DNA of 64,000 nucleotides, taken from Chloroflexi bacterium CFX6 (lineage in GTDB: Bacteria > Chloroflexota > Anaerolineae > Anaerolineales > Villigracilaceae). The DNA lies in the NCBI GenBank assembly GCA_030263595.1, contig SZPG01000010.1, positions 1-64,000 of the forward strand, read 5' to 3'. Shown in pieces: positions 1 through 9,313 of the stretch. A program made the translations under genes and the position numbers. The notes under the pieces were generated by a model that was not told the origin of the DNA, searched no databases, and saw nothing but the letters and a program-made list of their open reading frames with translations. Positions within the stretch are counted from its first letter, which is position 1. Every line of letters starts with the position of its first letter.

Positions 1-571
1 CTCGTCCATCAACTGCGCGTCCAACTGCGACCGACCGGCTGTGTCCACGATCACGACTCCGTACCCGCCCTTTTCCGCCTTCTCGAATGCGCGCTTCACA
101 AGTTCCGGCGGCTTGAGATTCAAATCCGCCTCGACCGGAACGTCAATCCGCTCGCCGAGTTGCTGCAACTGGGTCACTGCGGCGGGACGATACGGGTCGC
201 CCGCGACGAGCATCACGCGCTCTCCTTTCGAGCGGAGCAGTTTCGCCAATTTTCCTGCGCCGGTTGTTTTACCTGAACCTTGCAATCCGACCATCATAAT
301 GACGCGCGGCTTGGGACCGGTTAGATTCAACGGGGCAGGTTCCCCCAACAATTGAATCAATTCTTCATTGACGATCTTGATGACCTGCTGACCCGGCGCC
401 AGCGCCTTCGAGACCTCCGCTCCGACGGCGCGTTCGCGCACGCGCGCAATGAAGGTTTTGACAACGCTGAAATGCACGTCCGCTTCGAGCAATGCGAGGC
501 GCACTTCGCGCATCGCTGCGTCCACATCCGCTTCGGACCTGGTTGAGTCGGGAGGTCAGATTTTCAAACAT
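1..571 (-). CDS. ffh: Signal recognition particle protein Ffh, 5' part with N-terminal frame break
   Basis: Ffh is the SRP GTPase that binds signal sequences and 4.5S RNA and targets ribosomes to the membrane. The minus strand encodes the end of the N domain (EVRLALLEADV), the G1 loop GLQGSGKTT, GDPYRPAA and the DTAGR motif near the window edge; the rest of the gene lies outside. The natural start MFENLTSRLNQ is readable from position 571, but it is in a different frame from the continuation EADVDAAMREV, which begins near 534. About 10-11 residues that join these two stretches in the family are missing, and the number of lost bases is not a multiple of three. Identity is certain. Whether the break is real or a sequencing/assembly deletion cannot be told from the sequence. 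Confidence 0.9.
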
Positions 572-621
572 AGGACAGGGATTGTAGTGGCGAAGCAGGT
601 TCAGGTCAAGAGAGAGGCGGA

Positions 622-707
622 TGTCATTGTGAGAGTGTGTTCTCCTCATCGAAGCAATCTCATCAGGGAGCGAGGGGATTGCTTCGCAACGTACGCTCGC
701 AATGACA
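622..707. repeat. Palindromic extragenic repeat, CATTGCGAG family
   Basis: The ends form an inverted pair, TGTCATTGTGAG at the left and CTCGCAATGACA at the right. The inner part also pairs (GAAGCAATCTC with GGGATTGCTTC). The same design recurs at 36856-36959, 40414-40537 and 41982-42087. It lies between the start of ffh and the tRNA cluster and codes for nothing recognisable. Confidence 0.75.
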
Positions 708-774
708 CGAACAACCTTGCTTGACAATCCCCATGTCACCAAGTAAAATCCCACACGCTTAACAACAGAATATC

Positions 775-847
775 GCCGAGATAGCTCAGTTGGTAGAGCA
801 CGCGACTGAAAATCGCGGTGTCCACAGTTCGATTCTGTGTCTCGGCA
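775..847 (+). tRNA. tRNA-Phe (GAA)
   Basis: The acceptor stem GCCGAGA pairs with TCTCGGC, the D arm is GCTCAGTTGGTAGAGC, the anticodon loop CTGAAAA contains GAA, and the T loop is TTCGATT. The discriminator is A and no CCA is encoded. It is the first of three closely spaced tRNAs on the plus strand. Confidence 0.97.
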
Positions 848-871
848 CTCTCGGTGGTTGGTTGACCGAAT

Positions 872-943
872 GCGGGCGTAGTACAGTGGTAGTACGTCTC
901 CTTGCCAAGGAGAAGGTCGTGGGTTCGAATCCCATCGCCCGCT
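872..943 (+). tRNA. tRNA-Gly (GCC)
   Basis: The acceptor GCGGGCG pairs with CGCCCGC. The anticodon arm CTCCTTGCCAAGGAG shows GCC, and the T arm is GTGGGTTCGAATCCCAT. No CCA is encoded. It lies 24 bases after tRNA-Phe. Confidence 0.97.
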
Positions 944-959
944 CAGTTCTTTTATAAAC

Positions 960-1031
960 GGCGTCGTGGCCAAGTGGTAAGGCAAGGGTCTGCAAAACCC
1001 TCATTCAGGGGTTCGAATCCCCTCGACGCCT
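960..1031 (+). tRNA. tRNA-Cys (GCA)
   Basis: The acceptor GGCGTCG pairs with CGACGCC. The anticodon arm GGGTCTGCAAAACCC shows GCA, and the T arm is GGGGTTCGAATCCCC. No CCA is encoded. It ends the three-gene tRNA cluster and is followed by a terminator. Confidence 0.97.
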
Positions 1032-1069
1032 CTTATCAATTTACGATTGACGGTTTGGAATTGACGATT

Positions 1070-1096
1070 AACGCCTCGCGGCGTTTTTTGTTTTTT
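1070..1096 (+). terminator. Rho-independent terminator of the tRNA cluster
   Basis: A short GC-rich stem (AACGCC with GGCGTT, loop TCGC) is followed by two T runs broken by one G. It lies 40 bases after tRNA-Cys. Confidence 0.75.
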
Positions 1097-1147
1097 CCGG
1101 GACGGTTCGTTCGGCGACTTCCCATTCGAGGTTGCGCGACTTTGTTA

Positions 1148-1153
1148 TATAAT
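1148..1153 (+). promoter_or_regulatory. -10 element of the sensor gene
   Basis: A perfect TATAAT lies 64 bases before the start at 1217. A weak -35 candidate, TTCGAG at 1125-1130, has 17-base spacing. The roughly 58-base leader contains no clear structure. Confidence 0.5.
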
Positions 1154-1216
1154 GTCCTCCTATGGCAACGCAGCATGGAGGAGATTCGTATTACCAACGT
1201 TAGGATTTGATCTGCA

Positions 1217-4200
1217 ATGAAAATTTTGTACGTTGAAGACGATGCAACCCACGTGGAACTGACACAGCGCACCCTTGAGGATAACCTCAAGGAGCGTTTT
1301 GTCCTGCTCCATTCCGATTCGTTTCGAGCCGCGCTGGAGGTCCTCGAGAAAGAGACGGACATTGACATTGTGCTGTCCGACCTGCGCCTGCCGGACGGTT
1401 CGGGCTTGGACCTTTTGAAGAGGATCCGCGAAAGACCGATGCCTCCCGCAGTCGTGCTTGTCACCGGGCAGGGGGACGAACAGGCGGCGGTCGCCGCGCT
1501 CAAGGCGGGCGCGGCGGATTATCTCGTCAAGCAAAGCGATTATCTGCACCGCCTCCCTTTTGTCGTCACGAACGCGGTGGCGCAGAACAACCTGGCGCGC
1601 GAACAGGCGGCAAAACTCGAAGCCCAAGCCGCCATCCAGGAAAGCGAGGAAAGATTCCGGCGCGTCTTTCACGCTTCACCCATCGCCACCTGCGTCGTAA
1701 CGCTCGAGGAGGGGCGTTTTATTGACGCCAACCTTGCGTTCCTGAACCTGACCGGCATGTCTCTTGGCGGGTTGATCGGGCATACGTCGCTGGAATTGGG
1801 GTTTTGGGACCAGAAGAGCGAGCGGGAAAATTTCGTCCGGCGTTTGAAGGAGCAGGGTTCGCTCAAAGAGGTCGAGATCCAATACAAGAACGTGCCGAAC
1901 GGACCCAGGGATACACTCGCCTATTACGAACGGGTCGAACTGGGCGGAACCGCCTGCGTGCTGGCAATGTTCTACGACGTGACCGAACAGAAGAACGCGC
2001 AAAAAGCGATACAGTCGCAGCGGGATTTTGCCCTGCAGATTCTCAACAACATGGGGCAGGGATTAACTGTCTCCGACCAAAACGGAAGGTTCGAATACGT
2101 CAACCCGGCGTACGCCGGGATGCTGGGGTACGCCGCAGAGGAAATGATCGGAAAGACCCCGCTTGATTTTACGGCGCCGGCGGATCGAGCCGCCCTGATG
2201 GAGGAACGCGCCAAGCGCGAGACTGGGATCTCATCCACCTACGAATCGAGGCTGATCCACAAGGACGGGCGGGAGGTTCCGGTCACGATCACAGCGGTTC
2301 CGCGCGCGCAGGATGGGAAGATCATCGGCACGATCGCGGTCATTACCGATCTCACCAACCGCAAGCGGACGGAGGAGGCGCTGGCGCGGCAGGTCAAGGA
2401 ATTGACCGTATTGCACGCCGTCTCCGTCGCGGGAACGGAAGGCGGCTCTGAAGACGAGGTCATCGCAAAGATCGTAAGGATTACTTCACAGATCTACCAC
2501 GAGGTCTGCGGCGTGCTTTTGCTCGAAGAGCGAGGCAGCACACTAAAACCGCATCCGTCCTATCTCGGCGCCAACGTTGGATACTGGAAGGATGGCGTCC
2601 CGATCGCGCAAGGCGTTACGGGGAAGTGTGTGTCGCTTGGAAGACCCCAGCGGCTTGGAGACGTCGGCAGGGAACCGGCCTACATGGAAATCGCCTCGGG
2701 CATCCGCTCCGAGTTGTGCGTACCGATATACGTCAACAAAAGGATCATCGGCGTTTTCAACGTCGAGAGCAGAAAAGCGGAGGCTTTCGACGAGGAGGAC
2801 GAACAGTTTCTCGTCACGGTGGCTGGCACGCTGGGAACGGCGCTGGAAAACGTGCGCCTGTATGAAACCGAACGCCTACGACGCGAAGAGGCGGAGACCC
2901 TGCGGGAGGCGACCGCGTCCCTGAGCGCCCACATCGAGATCGAATCCCTGCTCGAGCAGATTCTGGTCTCGCTTCGAAAGATCGTTCCCTACGACAGCGC
3001 CTCCATCTTCCTCGAGAAGAACGAAGGAGAAATGGAGATCGTCGCGGCAAAGGGCTTCCCCGAAGGGGAGAAGGTCGTCGGCAGGATCGTCAAAAATACT
3101 GCCAGATGGGCGGAATTAGTCGAGACGCGCCAGACGCTTATCATGCCGGACGCTCAGGCGGACCCCCGCTTCGAAAAATGGGGAGGCGCCGAAAAGATCC
3201 GCGGCTGGATGGGCGTCCCCATGATCACACAGGACAAGGTCGTCGGGTTCATCAACCTCGACAGCCACCGTGTCAACTTCTTTACCGAACGCGATGCAAC
3301 GCTGGTGCAGACCTTTGCTCATTCCGCCGCCGTTGCGATCCAGAACGCGATCCTGTTCGACGCGGAGAGGAAACAACGCAAGCGCGAAGAAACCATGCTC
3401 GAACTGATGCGCGTCACCACCTCCACGCTCGAACTGGACGCGGTCATGCAAACCATCCTCCAGCACATGATCAACCTGATCCCCAGCGATTCGGGGACCA
3501 TCCAATTGCTCGAAAACGGCAGGCTTCGCATCACAGCCACGCAGGGATTCAAATCGGACGTTCTGATGATGGGTCAAACGCTCCGGCTGGAGGATTCGCC
3601 CCTCAAACAACGGGCGTTGAACACCTTACAACCCGTCTGGGTCAACGATACGCACCAGGACCCCAATTACAGGTTTTTCGCGGGCGTGGAGGATATCAAT
3701 TCCTTCATGGCAATCCCCCTGGTTTACAAAGGGGATGCCATCGGGCTGGCTACGTTGGACAGCCGCCAACGCGGCCGTTACAGCCGGGAGGACGCCGAAT
3801 TTGCCTTCACCATCGCGAACCAGGCAGCCATCGCCATCGGAAACGCGAGACTCTACCAGGAAGCCCTGAGAGCCTCGGAACGCCGCGCCGTCCTGCACCG
3901 CATCAGCCAGGATATCGTCCGCTTCACCCAGGACCCGGAGCAGATCTACCGATCCATACATGAAGCCGCCGAAAAACTCATGCCCTGCAACGTGTTCACG
4001 GTGGCGCTGAAGAACGAAGCCGCCGACGAAAACGTTTTCGTGTACGTGATGGAAAACGGGGTGAGATACCATCCCGAAAACAGGCCCGCCCGCGAGGGGC
4101 TATCCGGCGCGGTCGTCACCGAGGGCCGGAGCGTCATCCTGAGAAATGAACAGGAGATCGAGGCGGCGGGCTTCCCTCATTTCGGCTCGACGATGCGCGT

Positions 4201-6991
4201 GAATTCTGTGGCGGCTGTTCCCATGCGGGTCGGGGACAAGACCATCGGCATGATCTCGGCGCAATCCTACGAGCCCAATTCGTATCAGGGCGAAGAGCAG
4301 CGCCTGCTCGAAATGCTCGCCACCCATGCCGCGACGGCCATCGCGAATGCGCGCCTCTTTCAGGAGGAAAGGCGCCGCACACAGATCATCGAAACGCTCG
4401 TGGACATCGCCAACGAGATCGCCACGACACAGGACATCATACCCGTCCTCGACAAGATCACCCAGCGCACCCTCGAACTCCTCCATGCAAACCACGTCGC
4501 GATCTACCTGCTCCACGACGACAACCACACGCTCAAGGTCATCACAGCCCAGGGAATACACAGGCAGGAACTGCTCGCCCAAACCCTGAAGGTCGGCGAA
4601 GGCATCACCGGCAGCGTGGTTGCCACAGGCAAGCCCGAAATCATAGAACTCGTCGCCAGCGACCGGAGGAGGAAACGCGTCCTCGGCACGCCGGAAAGCG
4701 ACGCCGAACGCGAAACCATGATGTCCTCCCCGTTGATCCTGCGCGGGCGGCGCATCGGCGCGATCAACGCCTGGAGATTGCGGACCAACGGCGTGTTCAC
4801 CGGCGTGGAATTGAGCTTTTTGACCAGCATCGCGAACCAGGTATCGGTTGCGATCGAGTCGTCGAACCTGTTCAAGGAGACCGTCCGCCGCGCCCAGGAA
4901 TCCGCCGCCATTGCGGAGGTCGGGCGGGATATTTCCGCCACGCTCCAATTGGACGTCGTTCTCAACAGGATCGCAACCTACGCCATGGAACTGTTGAACG
5001 GCGAAAGCAGCGCCGTCTATCTGCTCGACCCGGCGCGTTCCCTCCTCAGGGCGATTGCGGCGCAGGGAAAGGACGCCGCGGAGATCATGAACGATCCGCT
5101 CGAGATGGGAAGGGGCATTCTCGGAAACATTGCGTCGAACAAGGCGGGCGAGATCGTCAACGACGCTTTCAACGACCCGCGCTCCGTCATCATCAAAGGA
5201 ACGGAGGTGGCTCCCCACGAACACCTTATGAGCGTGCCGGTCCTCGAAAAGGATCAATTGACGGGATTGGTGGTCGTGTGGCGCAGCGGCGTCGAAAATG
5301 AATTCAAACCCTCCGACCTCGATTTTCTGAACAGCCTCGCCCAGCAAGCCGCAACCGCCATCAAGAATGCCCGCCTTTACGACGAAGCGCAGCGCCGCCT
5401 CAGGGAGGTGGAAACCATCAACCGCCTGTCCTCTTCCCTGCGCGAGACCCAATCGCAGACGGACATGTGCAACATCCTCCTCGACGAAACGCTCGACCTG
5501 CTCGACGCCGATCACGGATCGGTCTGGATCCTGGACACCTCCATCAACATGATCGTCCAGCGCGCGGCGAGAGGCGTCGCCAAAAAGGTCAGGAACCCGC
5601 GCCTCAAGTCGAACGAGGGGATCGTGGGACACGTTCTCAACACGGGCAGGCATCACATTTCCGCCGACATGAAGAACGACCCTCTCCTTTACAAAGGCAA
5701 CCGGGACGTGATCCTGGATGGATACGGCGGCGCGGGCATTCCCATCAAATCCACCGATGGGACCTTGGGGGTGCTGATCGTGCAAATCGAATCGAGCCGG
5801 CGCGTGGAGGATCACATCAGCCTCCTGGAAACGCTTGCCGAGATCGCGGGCAACGCGATCCATCGCGCGGACCTTTTCGACCAAAGCCAGGAACAGGTTC
5901 GCAAATTGACCACCCTGCGCGACATCGACTCCGCCATCGCTTCATCCACCGACCTGCGCGTGACTCTCAACATCCTGATGGATCATACGCTGAGACATCT
6001 CAAAGTGGACGCGGTGGACATTTTGCTTTATCACCCGGAGCTCCAAAGCCTGACGTACCTGTGCAGCGCCGGTTTCCGTTCCGCCTCCCCCACCCGCCCA
6101 ATGATGAGGATCGGCGAGGGGCTGGCTGGGCAGGTCGTCCTGAAGGGAAGAACCGGGCAGGTCCCCGATCTGCAAAAGTCGAGCGAGGTGGCGCGCGATC
6201 CGTTGCTGGCGCGCGAGGGTTTCGTCTCCTACATTGGCGTTCCGTTGATCGTAAAAGGTCAGATCAAGGGCGTGTTCGAGATTTTCACCCGCTCCCCGCT
6301 CTCGACCAACGACGAATGGATGCAGTTCATGCAAACGCTGACGGGACAAGCCGCCATTGCGATTGACAACACGCAGTTGTTCGATAACCTGCAGCGTTCC
6401 AACCAGGAGATCAGGCAGGCATACGATACCACGCTGGAAGGCTGGGCGCGCGCGCTCGAAATACGCGACCGCGAAACCGAGGGCCACACCCGCCGCGTGA
6501 CCCAACTGACGATGCAACTTGCGCGCTACATGAACGTCAGCGACGACGAAATGGTCAACATCTATCGCGGCGTGCTGCTGCACGACATCGGCAAGATGGG
6601 CGTGCCGGATCATATCTTGAGGAAGACGGGTCCTCTCACCGAACAGGAATGGGTCGAGATGCGCAAACATCCGCAATACGCCTTCGACCTGCTCTCCCCC
6701 ATCCCCTACCTGCGCCCGGCGCTCGATATCCCCTATTGCCATCACGAGCATTGGGATGGGAGCGGTTATCCGCGCGGCTTGAAGGGCGAGCAGATCCCGC
6801 TTGCGGCGCGCATCTTTTCCGTGGTGGATATTTGGGACGCCCTGCTCTCGGACCGTCCCTACCGGAAAGCGTGGCGCGAGGACAAGGTGATCGCATACCT
6901 AAAGGAGATCTCAGGCGTTATTCTCGATCCGAAAATCGTCAACGCTTTTATGAGGATGCTCGAGGAAAACGAAATAATCAAAAAGGGATAG
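1217..6991 (+). CDS. Giant multi-GAF response regulator with HD-GYP phosphodiesterase output
   Basis: A 1924-residue protein predicted to be cytosolic, with no membrane segment. Order: receiver domain (1-130; acidic pocket ED at 7-8, phospho-acceptor Asp55 in SDLRLPDG, Lys near 106 in YLVKQ), PAS (about 145-260), second PAS (about 265-390), eight consecutive GAF domains (about 390-1740), each closing in a signature like AIAIxNARLYxE, then HD-GYP (about 1750-1924; LLHDIGK, HHEHWDGSGYP). HD-GYP domains hydrolyse cyclic di-GMP, and the metal-binding His/Asp residues are intact. It has no histidine kinase or GGDEF domain, so it probably receives phosphate from an unlinked kinase and ligand signals through the GAFs. 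GAF repeats with coiled linkers suggest growth by tandem duplication. The start ATG follows a TATAAT promoter. The domain calls are firm; the ligands are unknown. Confidence 0.9.
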   Translation: MKILYVEDDATHVELTQRTLEDNLKERFVLLHSDSFRAALEVLEKETDIDIVLSDLRLPDGSGLDLLKRIRERPMPPAVVLVTGQGDEQAAVAALKAGAADYLVKQSDYLHRLPFVVTNAVAQNNLAREQAAKLEAQAAIQESEERFRRVFHASPIATCVVTLEEGRFIDANLAFLNLTGMSLGGLIGHTSLELGFWDQKSERENFVRRLKEQGSLKEVEIQYKNVPNGPRDTLAYYERVELGGTACVLAMFYDVTEQKNAQKAIQSQRDFALQILNNMGQGLTVSDQNGRFEYVNPAYAGMLGYAAEEMIGKTPLDFTAPADRAALMEERAKRETGISSTYESRLIHKDGREVPVTITAVPRAQDGKIIGTIAVITDLTNRKRTEEALARQVKELTVLHAVSVAGTEGGSEDEVIAKIVRITSQIYHEVCGVLLLEERGSTLKPHPSYLGANVGYWKDGVPIAQGVTGKCVSLGRPQRLGDVGREPAYMEIASGIRSELCVPIYVNKRIIGVFNVESRKAEAFDEEDEQFLVTVAGTLGTALENVRLYETERLRREEAETLREATASLSAHIEIESLLEQILVSLRKIVPYDSASIFLEKNEGEMEIVAAKGFPEGEKVVGRIVKNTARWAELVETRQTLIMPDAQADPRFEKWGGAEKIRGWMGVPMITQDKVVGFINLDSHRVNFFTERDATLVQTFAHSAAVAIQNAILFDAERKQRKREETMLELMRVTTSTLELDAVMQTILQHMINLIPSDSGTIQLLENGRLRITATQGFKSDVLMMGQTLRLEDSPLKQRALNTLQPVWVNDTHQDPNYRFFAGVEDINSFMAIPLVYKGDAIGLATLDSRQRGRYSREDAEFAFTIANQAAIAIGNARLYQEALRASERRAVLHRISQDIVRFTQDPEQIYRSIHEAAEKLMPCNVFTVALKNEAADENVFVYVMENGVRYHPENRPAREGLSGAVVTEGRSVILRNEQEIEAAGFPHFGSTMRVNSVAAVPMRVGDKTIGMISAQSYEPNSYQGEEQRLLEMLATHAATAIANARLFQEERRRTQIIETLVDIANEIATTQDIIPVLDKITQRTLELLHANHVAIYLLHDDNHTLKVITAQGIHRQELLAQTLKVGEGITGSVVATGKPEIIELVASDRRRKRVLGTPESDAERETMMSSPLILRGRRIGAINAWRLRTNGVFTGVELSFLTSIANQVSVAIESSNLFKETVRRAQESAAIAEVGRDISATLQLDVVLNRIATYAMELLNGESSAVYLLDPARSLLRAIAAQGKDAAEIMNDPLEMGRGILGNIASNKAGEIVNDAFNDPRSVIIKGTEVAPHEHLMSVPVLEKDQLTGLVVVWRSGVENEFKPSDLDFLNSLAQQAATAIKNARLYDEAQRRLREVETINRLSSSLRETQSQTDMCNILLDETLDLLDADHGSVWILDTSINMIVQRAARGVAKKVRNPRLKSNEGIVGHVLNTGRHHISADMKNDPLLYKGNRDVILDGYGGAGIPIKSTDGTLGVLIVQIESSRRVEDHISLLETLAEIAGNAIHRADLFDQSQEQVRKLTTLRDIDSAIASSTDLRVTLNILMDHTLRHLKVDAVDILLYHPELQSLTYLCSAGFRSASPTRPMMRIGEGLAGQVVLKGRTGQVPDLQKSSEVARDPLLAREGFVSYIGVPLIVKGQIKGVFEIFTRSPLSTNDEWMQFMQTLTGQAAIAIDNTQLFDNLQRSNQEIRQAYDTTLEGWARALEIRDRETEGHTRRVTQLTMQLARYMNVSDDEMVNIYRGVLLHDIGKMGVPDHILRKTGPLTEQEWVEMRKHPQYAFDLLSPIPYLRPALDIPYCHHEHWDGSGYPRGLKGEQIPLAARIFSVVDIWDALLSDRPYRKAWREDKVIAYLKEISGVILDPKIVNAFMRMLEENEIIKKG

Positions 6992-7059
6992 CGGCATCCC
7001 GCGCCGCCATCCCAAAAGAACGTCCCCGGATTTACAGTACCACAAGATTTATCCCGCCT

Positions 7060-7093
7060 CGTACTGCAACACACCCTGCGGTGTTGCAGTACG
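7060..7093. terminator. Inverted repeat between convergent genes
   Basis: A perfect 13-bp stem (CGTACTGCAACAC with GTGTTGCAGTACG, loop of 8) lies between the sensor gene and the tyrS stop codon. It has no long T run, but its position suggests it acts as a bidirectional terminator or 3' stabiliser. Confidence 0.6.
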
Positions 7094-7111
7094 GGAAAAC
7101 CGCAAGGTGGG

Positions 7112-8323
7112 TTATTTGACCCTCAGGAACTTCCGCTTGCCAACCTGCAACACGCCCGGATGCGGGAAAGGGACATCCCCGCGTTCCAGCGCTTCGCCGT
7201 CGAGCCGCACGCCCTTCTGGTCTATGAGGCGGCGCGCTTCGCTCCTGCTCGAAGCCATTCTGGAAGCAAGGATCACGTCCAGCACGGTTTCTCCCTTTTT
7301 CAGGGCATGTTCGGGCATTTCCATGGGCGCTTCCCGTTCCTGGAAGACGCGTTTGAAATGTTCCTCGGCTTTGACCGCGTTGGCTTCTCCGTGAAAGATG
7401 CTGACGATTTCACGCGCCAACTCCATCTTTACATCACGCGGGTGACGCGTTTGATTTGCCAGCGCGTTCTCCACAGATCTAACCTGCTCCGGCGTGTAAC
7501 GCGTAACCAGCTTGAAGTAAATGGGCATGACATGGTCGGGCAGGCTCATAACCTTGCCGTACATATCTTCCGGGGCAGCCAGTATCGGAATATGATTGCC
7601 CAGCGACTTGGACATGCGAATGACGCCATCCGTGCCGGGCAAAATGGCAAGCAAAATGCCGACCTGCGGACGCTGACCGAACATTTCCTGCAACTTGCGC
7701 CCGGCGGTTAGGATGTTGAATAACTGATCGCTGCCGCCCACCTGCACATCTGCGTTCAATGCGACCGCGTCATATCCCTGCATGAGCGCGTAAAAAGTTT
7801 CGTGCAGGTAAACCGGCTCGCCCTTGTCCCACCGCAATTTGAAGTTTTCGCGCGCGACAAATTGCTGGATGGTAAATCCCGAACCAAGTTTAATAAGATC
7901 AGCCAGTTTCAGATCGAGCAGCCATTCGTGATTGAAGCGAACCTTTGTTTTTTGACGGTCGAGAACGTGATAAGCCTGTTCGGCGTAAGTCCGCGCATTA
8001 TGCTCGGTCTGTTCCTTGGTCAACACAGCCCGAAGCCGATCCTGGTCGGATGGGTCCCCGACCATGCTTGTTCCTGTTCCAATGAGGAAGGTCACATCAT
8101 GACCCAAATCCTGGAACTGGCGCAGTTTGCGCATCGTGATCGTGTGACCCAGGTGCAGGTCGGAAGTCCGAGGGTCGTACCCGCAATACACGCGCAGGTG
8201 CCTGCCCTCCTTTTCGGCGTCCATCAGGCGTTGGCGCAGTTCGTTCGTCATCGCCTTTTTCAATTCCTCGTCGCCGTATTCGGTGCCTTGCATCAATAGT
8301 TCGACTTGTTCTTCGATATTCAC
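7112..8323 (-). CDS. tyrS: Tyrosyl-tRNA synthetase
   Basis: Charges tRNA-Tyr with tyrosine in the cytosol. The 403 residues match the class I TyrRS length. The HIGH motif appears as HLGH (about residue 58), followed by TGTSMVGDPSDQDR. The tyrosine-site GSDQLFN and the KMSKS motif RMSKSLGNH are intact, and a C-terminal S4 RNA-binding domain (about 340-403, SRSEARRLIDQKGV) is present. The architecture resembles the TyrZ-type branch. It is a single gene facing the sensor, with its own promoter and an unusually long leader (see 8324-8538). Confidence 0.96.
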   Translation of the reverse strand: MNIEEQVELLMQGTEYGDEELKKAMTNELRQRLMDAEKEGRHLRVYCGYDPRTSDLHLGHTITMRKLRQFQDLGHDVTFLIGTGTSMVGDPSDQDRLRAVLTKEQTEHNARTYAEQAYHVLDRQKTKVRFNHEWLLDLKLADLIKLGSGFTIQQFVARENFKLRWDKGEPVYLHETFYALMQGYDAVALNADVQVGGSDQLFNILTAGRKLQEMFGQRPQVGILLAILPGTDGVIRMSKSLGNHIPILAAPEDMYGKVMSLPDHVMPIYFKLVTRYTPEQVRSVENALANQTRHPRDVKMELAREIVSIFHGEANAVKAEEHFKRVFQEREAPMEMPEHALKKGETVLDVILASRMASSRSEARRLIDQKGVRLDGEALERGDVPFPHPGVLQVGKRKFLRVK

Positions 8324-8538
8324 TTATGCCTCCAGTTAACGCGAGATTTATCTCGCTGCTCGCGATATCTTTGCCAAGCCAGCGGGCGACACGAACCCTC
8401 TTCGGGGACTTTGTGTCGCATTACGACTCCACAAACAAAAACGCGCCCGCGATCTGTGGGCGCGTCATCACACACATCGCAATCTCTCACGGATGGGCGT
8501 AATAATAATATTCGTTCGCAGTTTTGAAAATCCACATG
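8324..8538 (-). promoter_or_regulatory. Long 5' leader of tyrS with a terminator-like hairpin
   Basis: Transcription from the promoter at 8544-8573 would give a leader of about 215 bases. It contains a GC-rich hairpin at 8441-8465 (minus strand ACGCGCCC pairing with GGGCGCGT) followed at once by TTTTTG, so it can act as an attenuator. Two further hairpins lie nearer the gene (GACAC/GTGTC and GCGAGAT/ATCTCGC). The T-box hallmark TGGNACCGCG is not visible, so the mechanism is open. Confidence 0.5.
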
Positions 8539-8543
8539 CGCCC

Positions 8544-8573
8544 ATTATACACGCGAAGCGGTCCTGCGGACAA
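8544..8573 (-). promoter_or_regulatory. Promoter of tyrS
   Basis: On the minus strand, TTGTCC (8568-8573), 18 bases, then a perfect TATAAT (8544-8549). It lies between the lipoprotein stop and the tyrS leader. Confidence 0.7.
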
Positions 8574-8610
8574 CAACATCGGCAACCGTAGGACAAATTG
8601 CCGATTTGCC

Positions 8611-9273
8611 CTACTGACCCAGATTGACGACGAAAGACCACGGACCTTTGACCGTGTAGAACTCGTCGCTGTAGACGATCTGTTCCGCCTCCTCCTGGGA
8701 CATTGTGTCTGGTTTGCTCACGATCTGCATGACCTGCACCCCGCCCGAATCCACACAAGCCAGTTGGATGGCGATTCCGCGCTCATTGAGCGCCTGTTGG
8801 ATCTTTGGCATGTAGATCGAGCAATATTCCTCGGCGCGCGGCGGCGCGGCGATGGCGTCAATCGTGATGACGGCGTTGGACAGGTCCGCGTCGGGCGGGA
8901 TGTTGAAGAACGACAGGTCGTCGCACCTCAAGCCCGATTGACCTTCCGCCGCCTCCTGCAAACTCAGCATGGTCGAACCGAAATCAACCGCCGCTCCGCC
9001 CGCATATTGCAGGCTGGCGCTCCACACGGACCAGTCGGACGTATCCAGGAGGGTGTAACACACTTCGACGTGAACTTCCTTGCCGTCGCGCCAGGCGCGG
9101 TTCACGCGCGCCTCGATCCCGTTGGCGGCTTGAACCGCGGAGGCGGGGGCGGCTTCGACGGTGGGATAGGATGGGTCAATGTACGCGGTGGGCAGCGCCG
9201 GTTCCACATTTGGCGCGGACGGCAGGTTGCACGCGGAAAGAATAAGAACAAACAGGACGAATATCTTTTTCAT
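8611..9273 (-). CDS. Lipoprotein of unknown function
   Basis: Not recognised beyond being a lipoprotein. The start at 9273 gives 220 residues with a typical type II signal (MKKIFVLFVLILSAC; lipobox LSAC) and has AGGAG six bases before it. A longer reading to 9312 lacks these features. The mature part begins with a Pro/Thr/Ala-rich tether (about 20-45). A secreted globular part follows with four scattered cysteines that could form disulfides. No catalytic motif was seen. The next gene upstream on this strand is the epimerase at 9314, 40 bases away, so they may be co-transcribed. Confidence 0.8.
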   Translation of the reverse strand: MKKIFVLFVLILSACNLPSAPNVEPALPTAYIDPSYPTVEAAPASAVQAANGIEARVNRAWRDGKEVHVEVCYTLLDTSDWSVWSASLQYAGGAAVDFGSTMLSLQEAAEGQSGLRCDDLSFFNIPPDADLSNAVITIDAIAAPPRAEEYCSIYMPKIQQALNERGIAIQLACVDSGGVQVMQIVSKPDTMSQEEAEQIVYSDEFYTVKGPWSFVVNLGQ

Positions 9274-9313
9274 GGGTCTCCTAAAAGCCGCCAGATTGCC
9301 GGCGGATTCCATA

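Noticed and set aside
4100-5884. A 594-residue open frame on the minus strand
   Set aside because: Shadow of the GAF region of the giant regulator; no recognisable family and no ribosome site.
8324-8538. T-box riboswitch upstream of tyrS
   Set aside because: The conserved TGGNACCGCG stretch was not found, and the terminator-like hairpin lies too far from the start codon for a typical T-box.
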